Shown here: piece after piece, positions 12,300-23,944 of the stretch
Layout of the letters: every line of letters starts with the position of its first letter
How positions within the stretch are numbered: the first letter of the stretch is position 1
Source of the DNA: Pomacea canaliculata
Taxonomy: Eukaryota > Mollusca > Gastropoda > Architaenioglossa > Ampullariidae
DNA length: 64,000 nucleotides
Assembly (NCBI RefSeq): GCF_003073045.1
Contig: NC_037592.1
Location: 8,765,507 to 8,829,506, forward strand
Direction of reading: 5' to 3'
The notes under the pieces: model-generated
Database searches by the model: none
The model's input: the letters and a program-made list of their open reading frames with translations, nothing else
Told to the model about the DNA's origin: nothing
Program-made: the position numbers and the translations under genes

Positions 12300-15140
12300 A
12301 GAATCTGTTTTGGTATTTTCGCAAGGTTGTTAGTCTTTGTGGGGGATGTAACTGACTATACCTTGTCTGTGCATCAAAAAGCAATACACTCTTTGTCTCA
12401 AATGTAAGCAGTTCATATTTAAAGTGGTCACAGCTCATTCCTGTGTGACTGTCCCATTGTGTCCGTCCAAGGTCGTATTTATTCATCCCTTTATTGTTGT
12501 ATCTTTCCATCTTAGCATGTTTTTAAAATCTAGTAACTGTTTCATGTGATTTCGATGTTCTTCTTTTAAGGAAAGCTTAGATCAAATTTTTTTAATGGCA
12601 TAAATGTGCAGATTTTTTTAAAAGTAACTTTTCCGCACATTATTTTAAAAAAAGTGTAATAACATGGGTGCCTTTTGATATTGTATTATGTATAACAATA
12701 ACAGATAATCTCTGGAAACCACTTGTGTCTTTGCACAGAAGTTCATTCAAAAATTTGACTGTCAGATATATAATTCTTTTTTTTTAAAGAATTCATTTAC
12801 AGAGCACATAGTATGTGCATTGAACAAGTCATCTTTTCGTAGAGAGGATCAAAGCACTGATAACTGCACCAGAACATCAGCATTCAGTATATATTCAGGC
12901 CCTTTAATTTGAATTAAAAAGTAATAAAGCTTAGGGTTTCTTTGTACTTGTGTTTTTTAAATTGTATTTTCTGCTGATATCTTCATGCTGACTTCATTGC
13001 TCCAGGAAGCTAAATTGATATTGATCTGTTGTGTAGAAAAAAATCATACATTTATAAATGTTTTTTGTGATCTTTTTGAAAATGTTTCTTTTTTTTTTAT
13101 ATATATAGTACAGGCACTATTTGCACATGCATACACAAAAATAGATAGGTAGTGGACATATACTTAGTAAAAGTATAGGATTTTTGTGTGTGTGTGTGTG
13201 CACATATGCGTGCGCACACACACACAAAAGAGAGAGCATTAACTTAAATTTTATCAGCAAATATCACAGTTTAACCAAATGTAGAATCATATGGTCTGTG
13301 AATTGCTATGAACTACCACTTGTGCTATCATCACTTAGATGTATAAATTTCACTGGTACCACAGTGATGTTGAACGTTATTTTCAGCCAGCAACTGGCCA
13401 TCTCTGTTTTATGTCTAGTGCATAAATGGCAACTTTTGGACTTTAATTTTGATTCTAACATGAGATGTAGGGTTTTTTTTTTTTTATCTTGTAATGATAC
13501 TTTCATAAGAGATGTGCTTTTTAGATGGTTAGAAATGCTAGCACTGGACTAATGAAGGGGTTATTCCCTCGCCATGAAAATGGCATCGTTGGTACATAGT
13601 TATGTAATTGTTTAGTTTTACAAGTGGACCCAATGATGTAGTGCTCATAAACTGCATGGATGGCTTTCAAACACAGAACATTAATTACCAAAGAAGCTAA
13701 TTGTCATTATGACTGCTTTTTATTGTGTACTCTTTTTTGGAAAGTTAATTTTTCTGTAGACTGAAAAATGTCTGCTGTATTGTGGTATGGAAAAAACATT
13801 TTATATATCTCCTGTTATCAGCATGAAATTTTTTTTGGTTCATAAAATTGGTTGTCTAACTCTTGTAAAGAATGATGATGCATTTTATCATATTTGCCTA
13901 GCATAATTCAGTTTTGTCATATTTTTTTTCCAAACACATTGCAGATTATACTAGTTGGTACTCTTAAGCCACATCGAGGAAATTTATTCCACCTTATGAC
14001 CAGTCAGCATTAGACAAAGATTGAAAGTTTCTTTACTGCTGACCAGAACTGTATCTGATGAACCATGATCTGCAGTGTGATATGTTTATTAGTAAAACTT
14101 TCAGAAAGGAAACAGTGGGAAAACTTTATTAGGAAAAAGGGAAAGTTCCCAGATGAAATGAGATATTTGACTTGGACAATTTTGCTGAAACTATTTTATG
14201 TTTTTATTAATGTATGTGTTGTGCTTCACTCTTTTGAAGCTTATCAATTATGTGATTACTGTTGTGTTTATTTGTTGTTGATCCTTAGTTTGGTGGGCTA
14301 CTTTTGGTTGTTGGTTTTGCAGCAAGGAACTGGAGTAACACATTCACAAAGTCTATTTATTGTTTATATTCAATTTTCAGTTGGTAAGTTGGATGTTAGC
14401 TGGAGCACACCATACCTGACCTCTCTGTGATAACAATGTTATGTGTTTGATATTCCATTATATATCATTCCTGAAATCTCTGAGGCCCTGGCCTGTTTTT
14501 TGATGTCTCAGTGTTTGTTTTATACTTGTAATTAATCAAGCATTTTATCAGATGTTCACTTTAAAATGTTCAGGAAATAAATTCATCATTTGAACACACA
14601 CATATATATATATGCACGTGTGCATGCACACATTTTTAAAAATGTTTAAGTATATATGATATGGCTTCAGTGCATGTTTTGTTAGAAGATAAGCACCAGA
14701 AGTAAGTTGTAGCTAGCAAAAGCAAATTTTATATCGTTTGTGACCCTGGGAGAGCTTCTGCTAAAATTGCCTTTTATGTAGTGTTGTCTACATTCAAACC
14801 TTTCAAGACCAACCTCAAAATCTACTTTAAGAAAATACAAACATGCAAACATCCAGTTCCTCATTCTCATCCATACACTTTATTTATGTTTGCCATGGTG
14901 TCATCTGTTTCCTTTCACTGGTGTTTTTTGGTTTTTTGTTTTTTTTTGTATGGTTGACTGTCAGGTTGTTTGTAGTCTTTCATGCACAGTGCATCGAGCT
15001 CACCTCAAATGGGCAAAATTCTATTATTATGTTTAATATCCAGATTGGATCTAAATATAAAAGTGCAGCTTAATGTTTGTTTGAAAGTGTAGCTGTGCTG
15101 AGTTCTATAGCTTTAGTTCAACATCATCTTGTAACAAGAT
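12300..15140. other. Intergenic, mostly featureless
   Basis: AT-rich DNA with microsatellite patches (13185-13227, 14597-14632). Open frames up to about 120 codons are rich in low-complexity hydrophobic residues and show no family motif or splice support, so none is called. Confidence 0.4.
13185..13227. repeat. TG/CA microsatellite forming an inverted repeat
   Basis: A TTTTGTGTG...-type run is followed after a short spacer by CGCACACACACACAAAA. The two can pair as a hairpin and are strictly alternating purine-pyrimidine. Confidence 0.7.
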
Positions 15141-15146
15141 TTTATT
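15141..15146 (-). terminator. Candidate ELP4 polyadenylation signal
   Basis: AATAAA on the minus strand, 120 bp downstream of the ELP4 stop codon. Confidence 0.5.
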
Positions 15147-15265
15147 GAAAATAAATCATTGAAATTTTATTATCAAAAAATGAACTAAACATCAGTGCTA
15201 TTTAATCAACTTTAATACCTGCAAATTTGTTTTCCAAGAAAGGTGATTTCAGAGCTAGCATACAA

Positions 15266-18200
15266 TCAGAAATCCAGCTTAGTACTTAAAGCAGTTGGTC
15301 TTGTTGAGCCACAGCTAACTACAGGGTGCAGAAGTGGTACTGGGTCATCTTGTTCACGGCCACTTGTGTCAGACAGTTCTGGTGGAAGATGTAATTTCTG
15401 AGTAAAAAAAAAAATAAAAGGATGTTAGAATTCTTGGTAATACAAAATAATGTCAATAGTTTTTGCTATGTATGAAAAAAGACATTCAACAAGAACTAAA
15501 GAGGGAAACTATGATCTAGGGAGGCAATACATGTCATGGCAGCTTTAAAATTGTATCTAAAAAGCAGAACAGGATAAATAATCAGGTTGGATTGTGCAAA
15601 GATCTTGTCAAGATACAGCAGTAACTTTTTTTTTAAATTCTGTTATAAAACCTGTATTTTAAAAACAAAATTTGTAATAAGTGTTTCAAAGTTAGTTTCT
15701 CCAAACTTGTAAAAAAAAATAGCATGAATTGATAGATTGTTTGTTTTTTTTTTATGCAACTGAAAATTACCAAAAACACTTAACATAGTGTCCAGAATAT
15801 AGCACAAGTAAGGCTGCACTGAAGAAATCCACTATCATCTCCATGAAACATACTCACCTCTATTGTGAATTTTTTGCGTCTTAGACGAAATGCAAGGTCT
15901 AATGTTTCTGGCATATGAGTTACCAGTTCATTTAAACAAGGCAACTTGATAACATGTAGAAGTCCTTGCAATCAAAAATCAGACGTTAAATGTTAAACAT
16001 CTGACAACTAAATTCATCATGTGATAAACAAAGGCTATTACACTTTATATCATATTTTCATTTATTATGTTCCAGTATTGTTTCCACAAGAGATATTTCA
16101 ACAATATACAAAAGACAATGACTACTGAAAAGAAACAAAGCATAATGCGTGAGGCATCTTACCACTATAATCTTTAAAGACATGACCTTTTTCTTTTTCA
16201 GAAGCTCCAAAACTTTGAAGGCGCAACACTGTATCACACAACTGCTCCAGTCTCCACACAAATGCATCATCCTAAAAATGAATCCCACAAACAAACAAAA
16301 AAAAACTGCTACAACATGAAACATTAACCTCAAGAAAATCCAGTTAACCTGCACTGAAAGTGCAGTAAGAGGGAGGATCATTTGCTCCTGAATAACATTT
16401 AATGTGACATGAAGCATAAATATTGAAAGAAAGATAACAATAATTATACACTAGTTCCAGATATCAGGTAAGAATGAACATGATGTAAAGTTCAGAAATT
16501 GCTGCAGCTGTAAAAGCATGTCTAAATGATTCAATGGCATAATTAGCTCTTTTATTATTGTTAATCTTAAATTCTATATGGTCTTACTATTATCTAAATA
16601 AGTGCAAAACATATTTCAATGACCCCTTTGTGCTTAAATTCCAAAATATCTAAATTAATAACAGGTATTGATGAAAGAATAAAATGACAAATCATCTCTT
16701 CACCTGAAAAAGATGTCTCGGAATGGTAATAAATGCAATAGCAAAGGCTGTCCGGAGTGTTGCTCTGAGAGCCAAAAGCAGCCGCAACAAAGAGGCATCC
16801 CTTTCTTTACTCTGTGCATGAATGCCACCATTTTCTCCCCAAAAAGGTGAACCAAGGCTTTGAATTGCTATTTAAAAAAGCATCCTTGTTAGTGTTGTTT
16901 TTGCTAAATTTCTTGTTCTCGAACGGAGCATAAATTTACAAAATATATACAGTGTATCTAATTATCCCAATAACACAAGGTGACACCATATTTTGATGAT
17001 CTTTTAGCCTGCATAATGATGGGGAAAGACTACACATACATCTTAGTAGCACCAAGGATCACTTAAACCACCAGAAAACCCATGCCGACAATCTTCAGTG
17101 TTAAGTGAACTTTCTCTTATATTCTTTAAAAAAACTGTTTTCCATGCATCTGTCCTTTTTCTTACTGAAATCAGACCAGTGGTTTCTTGAAAAGATTTTT
17201 AAGACTTAAAAGTTGTGGGCCACTCTTATCCATAATAACAGCAAATTGTACTTGCCTATTCGAAGAATTTTTCGATTTTCACCTACAAAGCCAGTTCCAA
17301 AGTGACCTTCCTCAATGCGCTTCTGAATTTTTTTAAGGAGACAAGTATACCTTGGATTTGTGTGTTTTGTAAAGCTATGAGATCTGCAAAATCCAGTTTC
17401 AAAGCATGCAACATCTATGATACACTGTATCAAATGACATCTTTTAAACAAGAAGAGACTAAAGTTTTTAGAGGGCCTCACATTGATGAACACGATAAAA
17501 AAAAAACTGCCTCTATATTGTTTCTAATCAAAATCATTGTAATTCGGTCTCATTTTGTTTTCCCTTGCACTTGCAAAACTGTTTAAGCTGAAGGCAGTAG
17601 AACTTCTTCACTGCAAAAATATCATGAGAACTATTTTTATCACGTAACAAGGCAGTTGCCTCTATTAAATTATTTTCTTGACACTGTTGTGTTTCTAAGA
17701 TGCCACAAAACTAAGAATTGGCACATAAAATGTCCACTACGCAATAATCCAGAAAACACCAGAAGCGGCCAAAAATAAAATTATATATTAGCTTCACGAG
17801 ACATGAAAACATGCCATGCTGTGTGACAGCACTCTTTGTTATTATTAGTTGAAGTATATGCAGGAGAATTTATGTTTGAAAACTAAATAAACATGCAGGA
17901 AAATATGACTTACCCAATCATTTCTGAAGCAAGAGATCAGCAAATGATATGCACTGGACATTAGAGGAGTTAACTTTGCTTTCTTCCATTGTTTTGGTTA
18001 AGTCATAATAGTGTCCAAACTGTGTAGATGTAGGTCTCTGTAATATTTGAACATTTGTACATGTACTGCATTCCTTAAATGTGTAAAAAATACTTGATAG
18101 TTAATACATGGAAGCAATTCAGATAATGATTTACCATCTACCAATGCCAAAAAAAGAAAAAGAATCTTTAATTATTAATACAGCTGTTCCGTTCAAATGC

Positions 18201-21010
18201 TGTTTTAGGTACTGAGATTACTCATTGGTTCAAAATATTTTCTATGGAGTTAATGACAGGAATTTGACACCACAGATCTCACAAAAATAAACACACCATT
18301 AGGCATTTACACTAATAATATGTCCTACATGTTTAATTCAGAGTCATGTGTTTAATAACATAGCTTTTATAAAGTGTAAATCCCCAAATTAGGACTCATT
18401 ATTCTCTCACCATTCTACACTCTCAAGAAAATATTTTATATTACTGATAAATCAGGAGTAGAATAGCATTTTAGTTATCATATATGTTTCCAAACTGTAG
18501 GAAAATTCACAGACTGGCCAATAATAGAATTCCAAATTGCAGAATACTGAAACTAAACTCTACTGTGGCATAAGAGCAAGAGCGGCAGCTGCCCCGTCAA
18601 AAAAAGACACCGAGGAGCCAACAATGTGAAAGTCATTCACTGTCAGCATAGAGTTTGCCAACCCACCCCAAAAGCCAAGCATCTTCCTATGCCACTGCTA
18701 TGGTGTCCTTTAAAGGACAAATTCCATTTTATAACCTGATGAATGGAGTATGCATAGTAAATAATAGATAAATAGTGATTAACAAGAGGTATGCACGAAA
18801 CATGCCACCAAAATGACAATATGCAAACATAACCAACTTCGATCAGAAGTGAACTTTACAGTTGAGCTATTTGAAAGAAGTCATATCTACACACACACAC
18901 ACGGGTAAGAACAAGAAGCACTGCAATATTTCTTTCATAAATTTTACTTTGCACAGCAGCAACAACTGTTTCCACAAAAGGTGCATGAAACATCGTTTTT
19001 AAAATTGACTCTTCAGAATAATATATTTTGCACAGAGATCTTGAGCAAATTAAGTATTTCTTATCGAAACATTTATCTGGAACTTTCTAAGATAAATAGG
19101 TTAAAAAAATGAGAAGACATTTCCCAAATACCTGAGATGGTTTGGCTGGTTCTGGTAGCGCCATGCTATTGACATTTTTTCATCTGTGCCACCTTCAGCA
19201 GAATGTTGGTCAGACCAGGCATCTCCCTTTTCTGTTGGGTCAGCTGAAACTGGGGCTGGTAAGTCCTGTAAATGCAAAAAATTATTTGAAATCTGCCAAC
19301 AAGTATAGGCTGCATGTCTCTTTCAATACATCCGCTATAGTGCAATACCTGGGATTGGTTTAGCACAGTATATCTATAGACCTGCAATCACCTGTGGAAC
19401 TGAGAGTTTATCATTTACAATCAACATTAAAGACCAACCTGAATGGTTTGCCTTTTTTTTGCAGATTTTGGTAGATATAAGCGATATAAACCTGTAAATT
19501 TCAGCCTCCAAAACTCATCTGTTAATTAATTATCCAAAAGCAAAGTACGTTAAAACAGTGTACTACGTCACGTTGGTACACCATTCAAAACATTGTCAGC
19601 CGTCAACACCAATCAGAGAGACAGTTTGGGTTATTTGGACGATGAAAGTCTGCATTTCTCGTGCTAAAGTAGCAGATTTTCAGAACCACGAGAAATGCAG
19701 ACTGTCAGCATCCAAACAATCCAAACTGTCACTCATTTTCTCTCTCTCTCTGATTGTTGTTGACTCTGGGCAATGTTGTTTCACCTTAATAATTTTATGT
19801 GGATCTTGATCTGCAGAGACAAAAGTGAGAGCCTGGCCTGTAACAATTGCTTCAGCAGCAAAGTACTTCAGCATCAGCTGGGCATGCATGCTACTGGCAT
19901 CTTCTTCTGCAAAAATTCATATTATTGATAAGAATGTGTTACATTTACTGGATTATGGTTAGTCTTATTTCCAAGTAAGAAAATGTGAAGATTGTTATTT
20001 GACTGAGTCCACTGCACAGATTAATTCACATTAACTCATTTTTTAATAGATAATATACACAAAGTGCCTGGAAGAATATTACCTATCAGCAAGACGGTCC
20101 CCACTGCAACTCCCCCTCCTACAAACAGAAATTGCAGAACTAGATATAATATAATACATCTCACAACAATTATTTAACCATATTTTGTACATGAAAATGA
20201 TTCAATTAATTTTCAAAAGTGTGCACAGATTCATCTCAAAGTTAATATTAAATATTTTAGGAATGACACAAGGACAAACATGATATTAAAACAAAGGATA
20301 TTTAACAAATTTTGGAACAAATTTTACCACATTGTTATGAGGCTTTGTTTCAGTTGTAAAAAATAAAATTAGTTCATGAAAATTCGATGACCAAATGTCA
20401 AATTAATATGAATCTATGACTGTATGTTTAAGGAAGGAAAGAAAACGGTCTCACATCACACACACTCTTACAAATAAAATAACACATTATTGGTAAGTCC
20501 AACCGTTGTCTTAACTGCTCAATGAGTTTTGCAGAAATTCAAACTGATTTGACAGAGTAGTAGTATTGCATTGCTACTGATCGTAGGTTTTTTTTTGTTG
20601 TTTTTTTTTAAGGGGAGAGATTTATTGCATTCATTTTCAGTAGCCTACTGGTACGTAGAAGCCTAATGGAGTTTATCAAGCACAGTCGGTAATGCCTGTA
20701 GATAGGGGTAGGGATTCGTAGCTATTTCAAATTATGTGGCCTTTAATATTTATTCGCTTTTAAGGCGTGCTATCCACTAGCGATATGTTATTTTCCACGC
20801 TTCATCCAGCCACCCTTTCCCCGTGTCGAATGGTTGTTATTGTCATTAATTATTTGATCCAGTGCAAGGATTCAGACCTAATACTGCATCTAATGACGGG
20901 ATGCCAGAGGAAACAAGGAGCTGATTATTGTATAGAGATGCTCTTGTTCCAGAAATCTCAATGAGTTTCGTCTTTGTGCGCTTTTGAAAGCTTGATGAAG
21001 ACGCAGCCAT
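15266..21010 (-). CDS. ELP4: Elongator complex protein 4
   Basis: Minus-strand exons: 21010-20878 (ATG), 20118-20083, 19906-19785, 19265-19132, 18035-17914 (or to 17955), 17383-17256, 16867-16704, 16271-16163, 15964-15858 and 15397-15266 (TGA). ELP4 is a RecA-like subunit of the Elp4-5-6 ring of Elongator, which modifies wobble uridines of cytosolic tRNAs. Recognisable family stretches, in order, are GTRASLYNNQLLVSSGIPSL, GGGVAVGTVLLIEED (the degenerate Walker-A region), LPAPVS, IAWRYQ, FGHYYD, ILRIAIQSLGSPFWG, LRLQSF, a basic FRLRRKKFTIE and LHLPPELSDT, ending in LDF. Exon 6 uses a GC donor. Exon 5 is the weak point: with its strong donor (GTAAGT at 17913-17908) a TGA falls in frame and the phase does not fit exon 6. 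A weak donor after 17955 restores both. Length would be about 381 residues, a little below vertebrate ELP4. Confidence 0.92.
18563..18696. mobile_element. Short hAT-like MITE copy in ELP4 intron 4
   Basis: The ends (CTGTGGCATAAG and CTTCCTATGCCACTG) are imperfect inverted repeats. The right half (TTCACTGTCAGCATAGAGTTTGCC, then CATCTTCCTATGCCACTG) matches the right half of the element at 61741-61996. It is shorter than that copy and probably internally deleted. Confidence 0.6.
19427..19730. repeat. Dispersed ~300-bp repeat, copy A (ELP4 intron 3)
   Basis: It begins TTAAAGACCAACCTGAATGG, contains GATATAAGCGAT, ACCTGTAAATT and TCAGCCTCC, and ends with a hairpin. The same order of motifs recurs at 27821-28120 in an FBXO47 intron. 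There is no coding capacity. The type of element is unknown. Confidence 0.75.
19620..19730. repeat. Long hairpin: 44-nt arms, 23-nt loop
   Basis: Arms 19620-19663 and 19687-19730 are inverted copies. The inner 17 bp (AGTCTGCATTTCTCGTG) are perfect and the outer part has about six mismatches. It lies within repeat copy A, 55 bp downstream in transcription from the ELP4 exon-3 donor. Confidence 0.85.
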
Positions 21011-21999
21011 CTTTGTTTACCCTGTGAATCAGACGCTTTTTGTGATTATGAAGAAAAGTAAATATATTATTAAATATATAAAAATAACTCATCAAAATTC
21101 ATCAGTCGTCAATCTAACCTATCAAATGTCTTCTAATTTAAAATTTCTCAATAAACTTAATATTAGAGCTCTTGGGTTGTAAAGATACAAAATTGCAGGA
21201 CGCGCTTCTCAGCTTCAACAGTGTTGCGAACGTGTTCGCCAATAATTTTGAAATAAAAGTTCTTACTTGCTATTAATAAGACGCTGTGATTTCATTAAAG
21301 ATTTCAGATAAGTAGTAGTTAACAAAATCATGTTAAAGCTTACTGTACAATTTACAAAACAGACTTTGACCGGCTTTAAGAACAGCAGACGATTTTTCTG
21401 TGCAGTTTGAGCAGACGACATCATTACTCGACTGTTTTAGTAGGGATACAAAGATTTCATGAGTGAAGGATTTAAATTTCTTTCTTTCTGTGGAGGTTTC
21501 CTTGACAGTAAGTAATTAAAACATATTTATTCAGTCATCTTTTGGGTTTTTTTCATTTCCATACTCTGAACATTAAGGAATATTTTATAATCAGGACACA
21601 GCTAGTCGAAAGCTTTCAGATTTCTGACATTGTGCTCGTAAATGGAGAAAATCTAAATCCCACAATAAAACAACTGCAAAATGGATAAACACACTTTAAA
21701 CTTCTTGCTTTGTTTTGTACATACAATAAGAAGTTAATTAGATATATCTACAAAACAAAAGTTATACAAGTATCGAACTGAATAATGACAGTTTTTTTTT
21801 TTCTCATGAGCCGCAATTTGAAGTACAGTATACGTAATTATTGACAGAGCTGTTATTTCAATTGATGGCTATTAGTGTGATTTGAATTTTTCGCTAGATA
21901 ATTCTTTACGAGTTCGTTTGATATGAGTGGTAGATTGATTATTGCTGCCTATAATTTAACTTCATTGTTGAGATGTTTGAATATCGTACGATCGAGGAA
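21011..21999. promoter_or_regulatory. ELP4 upstream region
   Basis: Non-coding DNA upstream of the ELP4 start codon. The ELP4 promoter must lie here, but no TATA box, CpG cluster or named site could be assigned with confidence. Confidence 0.35.
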
Positions 22000-23110
22000 C
22001 CGCCAACAAGGAGCATACGTCCGGCGTTGGTTCTCGATCCACTTCTTCACAGTCTTCATTTCCTTCCTGATGTCGTGATTCACAACTTTGTACCTGAAGG
22101 CTGGGGTTAATTGTTTGTCTTTTTTTAAATTATTTTTTCTTCAATGTGATCAGGGGATCCTGTGATCACATACATGATCTTGGCTATTATTCGTAACCTA
22201 AGGTTAGTTGTTTCTCTGCCTCCCTAGCACTTCGTAGCCTGTTGAAAATAAAACCTTCTTCAGCTTCAGACTCATTACAAGATTATAGCTGCTATATCGG
22301 TGCCTAGTCCTCGTTTTAACCTTGTTGATGCTGGATTTGAAACGCTTTGGCAACAGGGTGAAGCTGATTTGGTTGTGGTCGAAACGATTTTGAGAGTTGC
22401 CAAATTTCCATCCTAAATTTCTTGTTGGGATGGAGGGCAAGTTGATGGCTCTGTGCAACCATTATAAGAATCTGAGGCTCCCGTTGTAGGTTTCAGCTAA
22501 ATCAAATTTACCTACCGTTCCTTGTCACATTTGCTAGACGTCTGGGCCGATTAAGCTCCAGTCACTGAGTACGACTAGAATATCCTTCCTTGGTACTGCT
22601 CTTCCACTTGTTTCTCTTCATGCGTGGAAGTCGCAATGGTGACATTGTGGGGCCTGGCAGAGTTTATTGGAAATGGAGTACAGCTGATGACGGCTCCGAT
22701 CGGAACTTCCATTCTTAAGAGAAAGCCCCACCATGCTCGTGTGTACTGTCCTTACCACTGGACCAGAGTCCATGGTCTTCGTCAGCTGCTGTCTCCTCAA
22801 AGTCTGGGTATCGTACCTCGGTCAGACTCACAATGCCCCACTGTTATCGTTCTAGCTCATGGAAGAGTTATTTCATCTAATTGTCACACGGGTGTATTGC
22901 AAGGAGGATTCACGTACCAATCGAAGTTCATTATCTCAGCTTTATTGTTGGTTAGTAGCACACTTTTTGCTGCAAAAAGGGGACCTTGCTCTTGGTGATT
23001 CGAGCTTCGACCGATCCAGCACGATGTTTCATCTGCGTCGATTATCCATTATCTGGGCTAGTACACTTGCGGCGCTCTTCTCTCCAGGTGAGACCACAGC
23101 CGATATATTT
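22000..23110 (-). mobile_element. LINE-like remnant, second copy, minus strand
   Basis: The minus-strand reading at 22458-22204 resembles the endonuclease end and linker of LINE proteins (FTLLPKRFKSS, then NLVMSLKLKK, then EVLG). At 22120-22010 it continues with a KEMKTVKKWIENQRR-like linker. The 22260-22350 part is similar to 11760-11850, and GTGAGACCACAGC at 23089-23101 recurs at 12171-12183. Opposing open frames at 22620-23000 probably belong to the same degraded repeat. No RT catalytic region is visible. The exact limits are unknown. Confidence 0.5.
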
Positions 23111-23944
23111 CAAATTATCGCCCAGTGATGGTGTGCTAATATCACGATTTGCTGTAGGGTCTTAGTCCCTTAGCCAGAGGACGGCGTTTCTTCCTGAGGG
23201 TGTGGGTGGGAAGGGATACATGTGATAGAGGCTGGCTTAGATGTCAGCTGAAGGTCGATAGGTCAGCAGAAAACATGTAAGACACTTTTATTTACAGCAC
23301 AAAGAGATTGTCAATTGATCTGATGAAATAATTTTGATCTATGTTATAATAATTGAAAAAAAAAGAATCACTTGAAAAGAGCTATTGATTGAAACTGGTC
23401 AGATGATAAATTTTTATCTTTTTATCTTTTCTGTGCGCGTGCGCGAATGATTGCCCCATTTTATATGAAATCTTATTTCAAAATCTGCATCTGACACCAG
23501 TTTTATTCCCCTACCCCACATTTTTTCACAAACATATCTGCGATTTTTAAGTAAATAAACACTGAATATATAAATAAATTCATATCTAAAGAAAAAGGGG
23601 AGGGAGAGGTTTGGTGGGAAAGGCGTATGGGAAAAATCAAAGATTAGGCTAAAAAATCTCATAGTGTGAAAATTTGCAGAAACATTTTTAATGTATCAGC
23701 CATATAAGCAATTTTTTGTAAACCAGTTACTGGTTAGCTTGAAGCCATACGTTTTGCTTTTGCTCACACGGAATAAATTATGTGATATCCCGTAGCAGAT
23801 GTGCACTTTGCTGAATCTGTAGTCAGTTGCATTAATTTTTTTTAAACTAGGAAATGCCAGTATCGTTAAGCACCATAAGATTATATGTGGCTTATGGTTT
23901 TGAATTAGTACATCTTATATGGAAATTCTATGACTTTTTCAGGA
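23111..23944. promoter_or_regulatory. FBXO47 upstream region
   Basis: Non-coding DNA before FBXO47. An acceptor-like TTTTTCAG ends two bases before the preferred ATG, so the start codon may be preceded by a 5' UTR intron reaching into this region. Confidence 0.35.

Noticed and set aside
13184..13552. 122-codon plus-strand open frame beginning in the TG microsatellite
   Set aside because: The start is made of repeat sequence and the rest shows no family features.
14065..14430. 121-codon plus-strand open frame
   Set aside because: Low-complexity hydrophobic translation with no motif, no splice context and no start-site support. Consistent with chance in AT-rich DNA.
22624..22998. 124-codon plus-strand open frame
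   Set aside because: It overlaps an opposing open frame inside a degraded repeat, and the translation resembles no known protein.
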